Assembly: GCF_963666675.1 (NCBI RefSeq)
Contig: NZ_OY762929.1
Span: forward strand, 1,302,001-1,366,000
DNA length: 64,000 bases
From: an uncultured Desulfobacter sp.
GTDB lineage: Bacteria > Desulfobacterota > Desulfobacteria > Desulfobacterales > Desulfobacteraceae
Direction: 5' to 3'
Shown: positions 45,832-55,096 of the stretch, piece by piece
How the letters are laid out: each line of letters opens with the position of its first letter
Numbering within the stretch: position 1 is the stretch's first letter
The notes under the pieces: generated by a model
Seen by the model: only the letters and a program-made list of their open reading frames with translations
Told to the model about the DNA's origin: nothing
Databases searched by the model: none
Translations under genes and position numbers: made by a program

Positions 45832-48222
45832 TTACTGGAGCAGGCTGGTCAGGTTTGAAGATGCGGCGTTTGCCTGGCTCAGGGCATAGGAACCTGTCTG
45901 GGCCAGCAGGGACAGCTTGGCAAAATTAGCTGTTTCCGCAGCAAAGTCAACGTCTCGGATGGTGGATTCGGAGGCCGTCACATTGGTTTTGGTCACCGAA
46001 AGGTTGGAGATGGTGGATGTCAGCCGGTTCTGCACTGAACCCAGGCCGCTTCGTGTGGCATCCAGGTCCGCCAACGCCGCTTCCGCAATGCTGATGGCAA
46101 TTTCTGCATCCTCCTGTGTCAGAACATTAATATCCGCCAATGTCAGCCCTTCCTGATTGGAAATCGTTACATCTCCACTTTGGGTGGCTATGTTAAGTTC
46201 CGAACCGGAAGCAATGGTGCTTCCTTCTTCCAGGGTCATGTCCTCGGACAGGATAACATCTCCCACTAAAGTAAGGTCTTCGGTGGTGGTTGCGCCTGCG
46301 CTCAGGTTGATGTTTTCACTGCCGTCAGATACGGTCATATCCTGCATAACCATTGTACCGGCTTTGAGAACACTGCCTGACTCAAGAGTCGAACCGGCTT
46401 CCAGGGACATATCCTTTTCCAATGTAATCGCGTCAACTGTTACGGAACCACTGAGCTGGGAACCTTTGGCTATTGTTGATCCGGATACGATGGTAGATCC
46501 GGCGGCAACCTCCATATCATCGGTGACGGTAAGTTCGGATCCAGTTTGAATGGTCGCTTTATCACCCAGAACAGAACCGGCGGCTAGTTTAGAACCACTG
46601 GCAATGGTTGAGTCCGCTTCAAGGGTCATTTCGTCGGATAGTATAGTTTCTCCACTGGTTGTTATATCCGCGCCAACTTTTGTTCCAGCCGTTAAGACAG
46701 AGCCGGAGAGGAGTTCTGACTCTTCTGCCAGCGTCATTTCCTCGGTGACGGTCAGGTCTTCGGTCAGTGTTACATCGGCACTTAAGGTGGACCCGGCCTC
46801 ATATGTTTGGGATCCGGCACTAAAGCTTTGAGTGAGTACCGTTCCTTTTCCTAAGGTCGAACCGCTTTCAATGGTTGAGCCGACGGATATGGTCATTCCA
46901 TCGTCCAATGTAGTCGTTCCGCTGGTGGTGACATCTCCGGTGATCGTGGTTCCCTGGGCTATTATTGAACCACTTGCCAATGAAGTGCCGGCCTCAAGCT
47001 TGAAATCTTCCGTCGTTGTTGCAATTTGATCTACCGTGGCTTCGCCTCCAAGAACCGTTCCTGCTGTCAATACGGAGCCGGAACCAACGATTGAATCTTC
47101 TGCAATTGTACTTTCTCCGGTGGGTATAAAATTTTCGCTGAGGGTGATATTGTCGCCCGTCCCGCCGGTTGTTGTTGCCTCAATGTTAAATTGGCTGGAG
47201 CCTTGCTGGGTCAGGGTAATATGCCCAACAGTTGATAGCTCATCGGCGGTAACGGTGTCGCCGAATACGCCGTTTAACTCTCCGGTTACGCTGATAACCC
47301 GTCCATCTTCAGATGTCAAGGTGAGCGTACCGTCGTCATTGCTGACGGCGGAAATCCCTGTCTCGGTGGTCTTGTCATTGATAGCCGTAACAAGAGAGGC
47401 ATCGGAGTCGTTCGCCTCTACGTTAATGGCCCCGATGGTTACACCGTTGATGGAGAAATCCGAACCGGTTACGCCTTCCTGAACGGCGTTTTCTGTGGTG
47501 CTTTCCACAACTGCCAAGGCGGAGACGCCTGTGGTCGCAGAGACTGAATTGATCTCGTCGGCCAAGGCACCAAGGCCGTTTTCTTCTTTATTATTGGCCT
47601 CAATGGTAGTGCCTTTAATTGCAAGTTCTTCGCCGGTGATGGCTGAAGTAATGGTCAGCTGGACAGTGCTGCCTTCCTCATCATCCAGTTCCAATGTAGC
47701 CGTTGAAATATGGCCGATGGAATCGGATTCCGTATCTCCAATACTGATGGAGGAGGTTTCATTGGCAGAAGCGCCGGTATGGATAACCTTGTTGGTGTAA
47801 GTGCCGTTGAGCAGCTGCATGCCGTTGTAGGATGTGGTGGTGGCAATGTTGTCCAGCTCTTCGAGCAGTTTGTCGATATCCTGCTGAATGGCAGACCGGG
47901 TTGTGGTGGTCTGGGTATCCGATGCAGCCTGGATGGCTTTGGTTTTGATGGTGTTGACAATGTTAACGGACTCTTCAAGGGCACCATCAGCGGTCTGGAC
48001 AATGGAGACACCGTCGTTGGCGTTCTGGATGCCCTGGCCAAGACCATCGGCCTGTGCCGCCAATGAATCGGCGATGGTTAAGCCGGATGCATCATCCGCA
48101 GCTGAGTTGATTCTCAAACCTGTGGAAAGACGGGTCAGTGACGTTGTCATGTGGTTATCGTTTGAAACCATATTTCTATGGGCGGTGAGTGCGGCAACGT
48201 TGGTGTTAATACTTAAACTCAT
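45832..48222 (-). CDS. fliC: Flagellin with long repetitive central domain
   Basis: The D0/D1 ends are those of a flagellin: MSLSINTNVAALTAHRNM at the start and SLLAQTGSYALSQANAASSNLTSLLQ at the end. Between them (about residues 190-690) is a large insert. Its second half (about 365-690) is a near-continuous series of short repeats of the form AGSTLASGSxLxxGTVL...TLTEDMT, which look like beta-solenoid coils. The length is 796 residues, against about 280-500 for common flagellins. The ATG at 48,222, after GGAGG, is chosen over one 14 codons earlier. A sigma-28-like promoter lies upstream. Confidence 0.95.
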   Translation of the reverse strand: MSLSINTNVAALTAHRNMVSNDNHMTTSLTRLSTGLRINSAADDASGLTIADSLAAQADGLGQGIQNANDGVSIVQTADGALEESVNIVNTIKTKAIQAASDTQTTTTRSAIQQDIDKLLEELDNIATTTSYNGMQLLNGTYTNKVIHTGASANETSSISIGDTESDSIGHISTATLELDDEEGSTVQLTITSAITGEELAIKGTTIEANNKEENGLGALADEINSVSATTGVSALAVVESTTENAVQEGVTGSDFSINGVTIGAINVEANDSDASLVTAINDKTTETGISAVSNDDGTLTLTSEDGRVISVTGELNGVFGDTVTADELSTVGHITLTQQGSSQFNIEATTTGGTGDNITLSENFIPTGESTIAEDSIVGSGSVLTAGTVLGGEATVDQIATTTEDFKLEAGTSLASGSIIAQGTTITGDVTTSGTTTLDDGMTISVGSTIESGSTLGKGTVLTQSFSAGSQTYEAGSTLSADVTLTEDLTVTEEMTLAEESELLSGSVLTAGTKVGADITTSGETILSDEMTLEADSTIASGSKLAAGSVLGDKATIQTGSELTVTDDMEVAAGSTIVSGSTIAKGSQLSGSVTVDAITLEKDMSLEAGSTLESGSVLKAGTMVMQDMTVSDGSENINLSAGATTTEDLTLVGDVILSEDMTLEEGSTIASGSELNIATQSGDVTISNQEGLTLADINVLTQEDAEIAISIAEAALADLDATRSGLGSVQNRLTSTISNLSVTKTNVTASESTIRDVDFAAETANFAKLSLLAQTGSYALSQANAASSNLTSLLQ

Positions 48223-48371
48223 GTGATTTCCTCCGTGAATTTGGTGTCTAAGTGCCGGCGTCATTGCCGGGCACTTTGGGCATTCGTCAGATCCGTCTGA
48301 TGAATGGTTCAGGGTTTATCTTTTTCTTAGGCGGGGGCCGGCCGCCAGGATTAATCCGTTGTTCTGCTATC

Positions 48372-48399
48372 TTATCGTGATAAAAAAAGGCAATCTTTA
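48372..48399 (-). promoter_or_regulatory. Candidate sigma-28 promoter for flagellin
   Basis: On the minus strand TAAAGATT is followed after 12 bases by CACGATAA, close to the flagellar consensus TAAAGTTT-N11-GCCGATAA. It lies about 150 bp upstream of the flagellin start, where a fliA-dependent promoter would be expected. The spacer is one base longer than consensus. Confidence 0.6.
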
Positions 48400-48593
48400 A
48401 TCCTTAGCCAGGCAGGGCTGTGTAAAGCGATGTCCGTATTTCACCGTTAAGAATTGTATGTAACTGAATTTTAATCGATTATTGTGGTTTAAATGAAACT
48501 AATCAGGTGGTATTTTATTGTGATAAAGTTTTAAATCACCGATCACAGAGATTTTTTTTGAAGACAAGATGACAGGAAAATAACACTGGGTGT

Positions 48594-49535
48594 TCAAGGG
48601 GGGATGGGCCTGTGTTTGAAGCTGTTGGGGAATTGCGTGTAATGTGCTTCCATGGCCCGGTAGGGGGGCTTTTGCTTTAAAAAGCTTAGGGGTAATTCAA
48701 AGTTGTAATGGGCGATCTGTTTTGTCAGCAGGCCGTTGGTTCCCCAGGTCATGGTGTCGTTTTCAGGAGTTGGTATGCTTGCAACCTTTTCCAGTCGCCG
48801 GTCTAATTCGCTGATGGTCGCCGTATGCAGATTCTCCATGTGAAAAAATGAAATCCCGGCTGTTTTGCATAATTGTTTAATGGTGTTTCCAGGCGGACCC
48901 CCGACATTTTTCTTTTCTTTTGTATTGGATTTTTCGTGACAAAGTCTTACCGGATCATTGTAAAGGAGACCCAGGACGTTTAACGGGAAATTTTGGATGT
49001 GATTTGAAATAAATGCCTGGGGATTGGCGGCGTACCGGGCGTGAAATGTTCTGAACGAGCAGTCAAGAAGGGTTTGCAGCACCACGGGTTGCCCATCTTC
49101 TTGAAAAGAGGGTAGATGAAAGCAATTATAGTATAGATATGTGCCGGTGTAGTCTTTAAGGTTAAATGGGGCCAAACGTTTAAGTTTCGTCAGTTTGGAG
49201 ATTTCATACCGTTTAAGGCATCTGTTAAGACCGGCCCTGGAGCAATTGATATTAAAAAACAGGTCCGCAATTTGAAGCAGATCATCAAGGCCGGCCCTGA
49301 ATGCCATGCGGCAGATGATGATTTTAATCTCTTCAATGGGGGCAAGGGCGGTTTTTATGTGCTTGGGCGTATGTGGCCGGTCATGCACATCCATGCGTTT
49401 TTGCCATCTGCGTATGGTGGTTTTGCTGACACCGATTTTTTTAGCCAGACTGTCAACGGACAGATGGGGGTTGTTTTGAATATATGCCCGCTGGGCAGGG
49501 GTTGTTGTGGCATTTTTATGAAGACGTATTTTCAT
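48594..49535 (-). CDS. IS481-like transposase relative without an intact DDE triad
   Basis: The first 65 residues are the typical IS481 helix-turn-helix (ATTTPAQRAYIQNN, KKIGVSKTTIRRWQKR), and the C-terminus keeps the YNF...LPLSFLKQKPPYRA pattern of that family. In the integrase core, the first aspartate region (normally HID) reads YYNCF. The second (normally TDNG) reads YND. The Glu region remains as SELDRR. The frame is intact (313 residues), so this is either an old inactive copy or a domesticated DNA-binding protein. No inverted repeats were found at its edges. Confidence 0.65.
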   Translation of the reverse strand: MKIRLHKNATTTPAQRAYIQNNPHLSVDSLAKKIGVSKTTIRRWQKRMDVHDRPHTPKHIKTALAPIEEIKIIICRMAFRAGLDDLLQIADLFFNINCSRAGLNRCLKRYEISKLTKLKRLAPFNLKDYTGTYLYYNCFHLPSFQEDGQPVVLQTLLDCSFRTFHARYAANPQAFISNHIQNFPLNVLGLLYNDPVRLCHEKSNTKEKKNVGGPPGNTIKQLCKTAGISFFHMENLHTATISELDRRLEKVASIPTPENDTMTWGTNGLLTKQIAHYNFELPLSFLKQKPPYRAMEAHYTQFPNSFKHRPIPP

Positions 49536-49729
49536 GGCAATACCTCAATAAGTTTGACGAGTTTGAATACGCTTATTTTGCCGAAATGATAATTATAGAC
49601 ATTTAACGAAAAATTTTAAATACGTTGAAAGAAAATGAAGTGATTTTTCAAGCATGGGGTGGGTGACACCTAATAATACAGTGCTTTTTATGTTGGTCAT
49701 ACCTATGACCAAAACCACACAATAAAAAA

Positions 49730-49753
49730 GGTCCCGGAAAACTTTCCGAAACC
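49730..49753 (-). terminator. Original tRNA-Pro terminator left at the island's left edge
   Basis: On the minus strand a GGTTTCGGAAAG...CTTTCCGGGACC-like hairpin is followed by six T. It sits just beyond the tRNA 3' fragment, where the terminator of the uninterrupted tRNA-Pro gene would have been. Confidence 0.6.
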
Positions 49754-49812
49754 CTTGATATCAGTTGGTCGGGATGAGAGGATTTGAACCTCCGACCCCC
49801 TCGTCCCGAACG
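49749..49812. other. Left attachment site: 3' half of tRNA-Pro
   Basis: Sixty-four bases are identical to positions 63,641-63,704. They comprise the tRNA trailer, CCA, acceptor 3' strand, T arm, variable loop and the 3' anticodon stem. Identity stops within the anticodon loop region, the usual crossover place for tyrosine integrases that use tRNA genes. It cannot make a tRNA. Confidence 0.93.
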
Positions 49813-49870
49813 CTGTGATACTATTGTAACTATATAAAATCATTTTTTATTTAAGCCAGCCTAAGTCATA

Positions 49871-49893
49871 ATGTGGGAAATGTGGGAAACATT
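49871..49893. promoter_or_regulatory. Candidate integrase arm-type sites, left end
   Basis: Two tandem copies of ATGTGGGAAA lie 60 bp inside the left attachment site. The same word occurs twice near the right attachment site, as TTTCCCACATT and AATGTGGGAA. Short repeats at both ends of an integrase element are typical of arm-binding sites. Confidence 0.5.
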
Positions 49894-50174
49894 CATTTTA
49901 TACCTATGACTCTGCCTGTGAACTGATCCCTGATTGTTTCATGAAAGTAGCAAAAAACATGGGCTTTGCTTCGAATAGGTATCGAGGCAATCTCTTGAAG
50001 CCCTACAGGGCCTCGTTTTTGGTAAGAACGGTGCAGCGGGAGCCAAAATGTTATGAACTTCCTTATGATAATATTTTTTATATTGCTTTAACGATTTTCA
50101 TCGCTCGTTAATTAATAGATCAAAAATCTTAATATATTTTTATTTGTTCTAAATGAATTCAGTCTGCTTAATAA

Positions 50175-50211
50175 AAAAAGCCTCTTGGAAATTAAACTCC
50201 AAGAGGCTTTT
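50175..50211 (-). terminator. Terminator downstream of the two-TM protein gene
   Basis: GCCTCTTGGA pairs with TCCAAGAGGC over an eight-base loop; on the minus strand it is followed by seven T. It is about 185 bp past the stop of the leftward gene at 50,398. The rest of the 49,813-50,397 stretch shows no gene. Confidence 0.8.
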
Positions 50212-50397
50212 CGGTATAGTTAATTAAAAATACAAAATAATATCGTAGATAATATAGAAAAAGTGATATTAGCATTGGTTTATATTAATTCTGTTCCACC
50301 TATCATGATTCTCTCCTTTCTCCATATGTTGCTGTTGTAATTAATTATATATATGAAAATATTAAATGCAAGTTTATTTTCAATTTTGGCCTCCGCT

Positions 50398-51378
50398 TTA
50401 TATAGGACTTATGACCATTATAAAGCCTTGGCCCGGTAAAAGCAATGTGTCGGAATCTGTAATGTCCCAACGCATATAACCTTCTCCGTCGAGTTTTCCC
50501 GTTCCTTTACCAGATGTTTCTCCCAAACCGAATTTTCTAAAATGTATTTTATGTTTATCTGTAATTTTATATCTGACAGTAAGTCCCTTTATATAACGAG
50601 ATATTTCCACTTTGATAAAGGGGTCTTTTGTTATTTCTTGCTTCCACTCTAACACTTTTTCAAAAGGCGCTTCTTTAATCCCATTTCCTGAACTCTTTAC
50701 ATACTCTACCAACGGAACACGCAATTCGTAAGCGTTGTCTCCACTTTCTTTTTTTTTATAGTTAAATTGAGGAGATAGATCAACATTGTTTAGGTATAAA
50801 GCCAATAATTTAAATTGATCCTCATTATCATCTGAACTGTTTTCGTCAAAATATGTTTGAATTAATTGGGGATTATCTATTCCTGGTGCAAGGGCCAACG
50901 TTGTCCTTGCCCGGACTTTTATTGTAGCCCAATTACTATCATCATCCACACTAATATCATAAGTGGTGTAATAACTCTGAAAATGATATTCCATTTTTGT
51001 CTCAATGTATTGATCTTTTATTTTGTCCGTTGCCTCTTTATATGTTATAGGGATAACGTTGTTTAATAACGATTTTGTGATAATCTCCCATCGTTCAATT
51101 AGGATTGACTTTTTTAAGGCCTTGTCTGGTCGATAGAATATGTTTGCGATATGATTTTGAAATAGTTCTGTGAATTGAGCGGATTTCATGATAACGGCAA
51201 AGACACCAGCACCTAAAATGGCGCTTCCAATTCTCAACAACAGTTCGCCACATGTGTTTTCCAATGAAGCCCCTATAAGAATCATGAGCAACCCACCAAA
51301 AAGAAAGACTAATGTTACATGTATCTTCAATGGTTTGATTATCGTTTTGTCTATAATTTTTAATATATTTCGAGGCAA
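50398..51378 (-). CDS. Membrane protein with two N-terminal TM helices and a beta-rich cytoplasmic domain
   Basis: This 326-residue protein has two hydrophobic helices (about 20-40 and 47-68) and then a long soluble part with many predicted beta strands (TIKVRARTTLAL, FIKVEISRYIKGLTVRYKITDK). It is not recognised at family level. The architecture, two TM helices plus a beta-rich domain in a mobile island beside the integrase, resembles membrane effectors of anti-phage systems, but no partner gene such as a nucleotide cyclase is present. The call is structural only. Confidence 0.6.
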   Translation of the reverse strand: MPRNILKIIDKTIIKPLKIHVTLVFLFGGLLMILIGASLENTCGELLLRIGSAILGAGVFAVIMKSAQFTELFQNHIANIFYRPDKALKKSILIERWEIITKSLLNNVIPITYKEATDKIKDQYIETKMEYHFQSYYTTYDISVDDDSNWATIKVRARTTLALAPGIDNPQLIQTYFDENSSDDNEDQFKLLALYLNNVDLSPQFNYKKKESGDNAYELRVPLVEYVKSSGNGIKEAPFEKVLEWKQEITKDPFIKVEISRYIKGLTVRYKITDKHKIHFRKFGLGETSGKGTGKLDGEGYMRWDITDSDTLLLPGQGFIMVISPI

Positions 51379-51474
51379 CGAAATTCTCCTTTTACCTTAT
51401 TACTTAAATTTTTATCCCAAAATTATTGAATAATATCTTTTCCCTCATAAACATTACAATAAAAAGATTAAAAA

Positions 51475-52695
51475 TTATCCCATTTTTTTTTTGAAAATTT
51501 CAGATAAATTTGAAGTTTTTATAGACGGTAATTTATTAATAGCTTCTTTTTGTAGTTTGCCAGATACATGTTGATATACCTTTCTGGTCGTTTCTGGCGA
51601 CTTATGTCCTACGTTTAGAGAAACAGCTTTAATATCTGCCCCTAGTTCAAGTTGATGGGTAACATGTGCATGTCTAATATCATAAGGGCGCAGGCGTCTG
51701 CTGATCCCGGCTCTCTCTTTTGCTCTTTGGTATCCTTTCTTTATGGAGGCTACTGGTTTTCCATTATACCTAAAAAATGCAAGCTCATAGCAACACAGTG
51801 TATTTGTTGATCGTTTATCAAAAAGCTGGTGAGTTCGAAAGCTTAATAACTCATTGAATTTGAACGTCTTTCAAAATATCACTGCAACTTTTAGGTTATA
51901 GTGAATGATGTTATCAATTGGTATCTCATTATTTTGATCTTCAATGTGCCATTGCTGAAGATAGATCAATAAGGTGTTGTGAATATCTACCCGTCTACCA
52001 ATTATTCCCTTTTTATCTGCAGATCGGATCAAAATTTTTTTTTCGTCCCAAGCAACCTTTGACCATTGTAATGCACCAATTTCAATTGGTCCGGGGCGAG
52101 CTCCAATGTAATAGGAAATAATTATAAATCGCTGGATATGGGGCGTTGCATTTTCGATAATCTTATTAATTTCATTAATAGAAGGAGGGTCGATAACTTC
52201 CCTATCATCTTTTGGGCGTTTAAACCCCTTCAACGGATTGCTCAGAATTTTTTTATTGGTAACACACCAGTTTAAATAAGATTGGATGTCGTCTATTTCA
52301 CGATTGATTGACACTTGCTTTGGCGGTGTACCTTTTCTGGTTGTCTGGCTTTTTCTGTTTATTATGAAATCATCAAGATCAGAGTGAGTTAAAGCATAAA
52401 CATCATGAGAGCCAAAGAACGGCAAAATTGTTCCAATAAAACTCCATTCTACGTTTTTATAATTTTTTTCATTTTTTGTTATGGCTTTCAGGTGCTTAAG
52501 GTATTCTTCAACGAATTGCCCTAATAAAATGGCCTCCGGATCTGTGCGCTTTTGTTTTCCAAAGCCCATTCTTTCGTTGAAATTTTCAGCTTTGAATTTT
52601 CCAACAGGACCGCTGCCAAAATATTTTTCTTTGCGCTTTCCATCCTCATCATTCCAATAAACACAGTATGATCCGTTTTTGCGTCTAACTGCCAC
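51475..52695 (-). pseudogene. int: Tyrosine-type integrase interrupted by a 129-bp element
   Basis: The N-terminal and core-binding part (52,695 to 51,897) includes the first catalytic-arginine region (GARPGPIEIGALQW). The C-terminal part (51,767 to 51,475) holds IRHAHVTHQL, GHKSPETT and the tyrosine in KVYQH. Between them is the MITE-like sequence, which brings an in-frame stop. Removing the element and one TAT gives NIIHYNGKPVAS without a frame break and a 362-residue protein. GTG at 52,695, six bases after AGGAGG, is the likely start. It is the island's own integrase, 1.7 kb from the left attachment site. Confidence 0.92.
51768..51896. mobile_element. 129-bp MITE-like element, copy 1 (in the integrase)
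   Basis: The ends are ACCTAAAAAATGCA and, inverted, ACCTAAAAGTTGCA: imperfect 14-bp terminal inverted repeats. A TAT direct duplication flanks it. The element carries no ORF. It is base-for-base identical to copy 2 at 56,959-57,087. No transposase with matching ends is in the window. Confidence 0.9.
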
Positions 52696-52890
52696 TAAAA
52701 ACCTCCTGTCCAGTAAAATCAATTATCTTACCCCCTGGGAGGGTGATGGTTCGTTTTGAGGGGTCCAATATTTTTTTAGGCAACATAGAAACCAATACAG
52801 CTTTTGTTTTTTCAAGCTCCTTGTAGATTCCGACGAGCTAATCCCATAAAAATCTCAGGTTTGATTACCCGGCTGGCAATTGATTACAGA
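52696..52890. other. Gap upstream of the integrase
   Basis: AT-rich DNA before the integrase start; AGGAGG at about 52,702 is its ribosome site. No other gene or repeat was recognised here. Confidence 0.4.
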
Positions 52891-52922
52891 AAAGCCGGGA
52901 GAGCTTTTGCCCTCCCGGCTTT
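52891..52922 (-). terminator. Terminator of the three-gene transposon operon
   Basis: AAAGCCGGGAG pairs with CTCCCGGCTTT around a ten-base loop, and on the minus strand the stem ends in TTTT. It lies 70 bp beyond the ATPase stop. Confidence 0.75.
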
Positions 52923-52993
52923 AATCATGTAGACAGCAGTCTACCGCACTGAGTTATCCCTGGCGCCGGAGTCCCCTCTCAAGCGCTTCCGTT

Positions 52994-53830
52994 TCACTCA
53001 GATTCGTTGAACCATTCCGAGTTGTAAATGAGCTCGGCGGTCACATTTTTTTCATTGTGATAATAGGCCTCCTCAAGACAGATCGTCGCCATATTCATTA
53101 CGCCCCGTCTGTTTCCCCGGGTGGAACTTGCGATCAAATCCATTGCTTCTTTGGTAAACAGGTCCGATGGAGCTTGTGCATTTTTAAGACGGATTTCGAT
53201 AAAATGCTGGGTTTCATACTCGTTCATGGCATTGATTTTCATAATGCCGGTGAGCCGGGATCGTATCGGTGCCATTGCATAAAGTCGAAGTTGCCTGAAC
53301 AGAGAGTCGTCCCCGACAAGGATAAGGGAGGCTGCGCTTCTCTGTTTAGAGGTTTGGACCAGAAGAGAGCAAAGATCCCAGAGGGAGTCGGATTCGATGC
53401 GCTGAGCATCATCGACGATCAGCACCGGATGACGTGAGTTGGCCTGGTTGGATAAGGATTCAATATGCTGCTGAACCCTTGTAATCAAAGGCATTCCCCG
53501 GCTTTTTATATCCACCCCGAGGGTCTGGGCAAGAATGCGTGTCAGTCCGTTTCTTGGATGACCGGCATAGGGCAGCATAACCGGGAGGTATGCATTTCGA
53601 TCCAGATCCGATACCAATGCATGAATCAAGGTGGTTTTTCCGGTCCCTGAAGGGCCGCACAGTGCGGTGCTTTTGCCATGGTGCAGCAAACGTTTTATGG
53701 TATCGAGTTTGCGCAGGTCCTCTTTGGGTAGCCAGAGTTTGCGCTGTTCATAGGTGTCGGCAAAGGGATGGTACTTCCAGCCAAAAAAATCGGCCATGGG
53801 CGCCTGTTCTATGGTATGGGTGTCTTGCAT
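52994..53830 (-). CDS. ExeA/TniB-like AAA+ ATPase of a transposon
   Basis: This 278-residue AAA+ protein has Walker A GPSGTGKTTL (about 59-68), Walker B PVLIVDDAQRI (about 135) and the C-terminal helical lid. It belongs to the ExeA/TniB type that partners DDE transposases in Tn7/Tn5053/Mu-like systems, where it selects target DNA and activates the transposase. It starts two bases after the transposase stop, so the two are translationally coupled. Confidence 0.85.
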   Translation of the reverse strand: MQDTHTIEQAPMADFFGWKYHPFADTYEQRKLWLPKEDLRKLDTIKRLLHHGKSTALCGPSGTGKTTLIHALVSDLDRNAYLPVMLPYAGHPRNGLTRILAQTLGVDIKSRGMPLITRVQQHIESLSNQANSRHPVLIVDDAQRIESDSLWDLCSLLVQTSKQRSAASLILVGDDSLFRQLRLYAMAPIRSRLTGIMKINAMNEYETQHFIEIRLKNAQAPSDLFTKEAMDLIASSTRGNRRGVMNMATICLEEAYYHNEKNVTAELIYNSEWFNESE

Positions 53831-53832
53831 GA

Positions 53833-55038
53833 TTACCTCCCTCTATATGCGTTTTGGATGGGATCAATTGGTTTGGCCGGTTTCATTTCCGGTCCGTACC
53901 AGATTCGGTCAAGGTTCCATGGCATAAACCAGATGTCGAGGCGCTGGCCGGGTAAGGCGTCTGCCACCTCATAGGACCGCTTTTTAAGCCTGACGGTATT
54001 ATTCAGGTAAACTTTGCACCGGCGCTTCATTCTAAATAAAGGCTCGATATCAATCGTTTCCGGTAGAGGGATGCAGGCACTTTGATGCCCAAGCCGTTTC
54101 TGCAAAGGGGTCATGCCCAGGCTGCTGTGAATACGCCGATGATAAGTCGACAGCCATTGTGAAAAGGCCTTGTTCAACCCGTCCAGAGTATGGGCCGGGG
54201 CATTTTTGCCCTCAAGGAACTGATCCCGGACGGTCCGGAAGAATCGTTCCACTTTACCCCTTCCCCTGGGTTGGCCCGGCGGCGTATGGATCAGATGGAT
54301 ACCCAGGTTGGCACAAACAAATTTAAGATGCTTGCTTGCGTAACAGGCCCCGTTGTCCGTATAGAACCGACGCGGTTTGCCATGGGTTCGAACGGTGGCC
54401 ATCAGTGCCATCATCATTACCTCGGTGCCCTCACTGGTAAAAAAACCGGCATGAACCACATATCTTGTGGCATCGTCAATAATGGCATGCAGATAGGTTT
54501 TGCGTTTTTGGCTGTTCACTCTGATCTTTGGGCCGTGAAGAAAGTCTGCAGTCCACATTTGACCAAAGAACTGATATTGAAAGGGCCGAGCCGGATCATG
54601 CACCGTCAAATGGGGATCTCGTTGAAGGTTGCATGTCCGGGCAAAGCGATAAAGCGTGGAACGGGCCGGAGACTGCATATCCCAGACTTTATCCTGAACC
54701 AGCTGTTCGATCAAACGGGCAAAAGTCCATCTGGGATGTTCCTGCCGCAGTTGAAACAATCGGTCCGAGATCGCCCTGGGTACGGCATGGTGGGTGCCGG
54801 TGTTTTTTCTTTGGGCATCGTTTAACGCCGGCAGGCCGCCGTTCCGATAACGATAAAACCATTTTCTTAAGGTTTCCGGAGAAAAGGACACAAATTGACC
54901 GTCAGGCCGGCGATACTGAACTCCGGCAATTCTGATCAGTGCCTCCTCCATGGTCTCTACCTCTTCATTTCGATGAAGAAGACTGCTGATAATGCCGTAT
55001 CGCCAGACAGCGAGATCGGCTGGGTCAGGTATTGGCAT
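53833..55038 (-). CDS. DDE (rve) transposase of the three-gene transposon
   Basis: This 401-residue transposase has an N-terminal helix-turn-helix region (about 1-110) and an rve core with D in QMWTADF, D in YTDNGACY and E in GRGKVERF, so the triad is complete. A small beta-barrel-like C-terminal domain (about 335-401, VYLNNTVRLKKRSYEV) follows, as in Mu/Tn-type enzymes. ATG at 55,038 follows AAGGAGGT and is preferred; the open frame extends back without a sensible start. The ATPase gene is immediately downstream. Confidence 0.88.
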   Translation of the reverse strand: MPIPDPADLAVWRYGIISSLLHRNEEVETMEEALIRIAGVQYRRPDGQFVSFSPETLRKWFYRYRNGGLPALNDAQRKNTGTHHAVPRAISDRLFQLRQEHPRWTFARLIEQLVQDKVWDMQSPARSTLYRFARTCNLQRDPHLTVHDPARPFQYQFFGQMWTADFLHGPKIRVNSQKRKTYLHAIIDDATRYVVHAGFFTSEGTEVMMMALMATVRTHGKPRRFYTDNGACYASKHLKFVCANLGIHLIHTPPGQPRGRGKVERFFRTVRDQFLEGKNAPAHTLDGLNKAFSQWLSTYHRRIHSSLGMTPLQKRLGHQSACIPLPETIDIEPLFRMKRRCKVYLNNTVRLKKRSYEVADALPGQRLDIWFMPWNLDRIWYGPEMKPAKPIDPIQNAYRGR

Positions 55039-55096
55039 GACCACCTCCTTAATTGATAGTTGGCATTGGTGGCATATCAACATAACCGACTGTAAT

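Noticed and set aside
46157..47482. A row of long rightward open frames opposite the flagellin repeats
   Set aside because: They arise because the repetitive Ser/Thr/Gly codons lack stops on the complementary strand. They have no ribosome sites and mirror the repeat composition.
49768..49830. A second tRNA-Pro gene at the left end
   Set aside because: Only the 3' half is present; the D arm and 5' acceptor strand are missing, and the sequence diverges after the anticodon loop.
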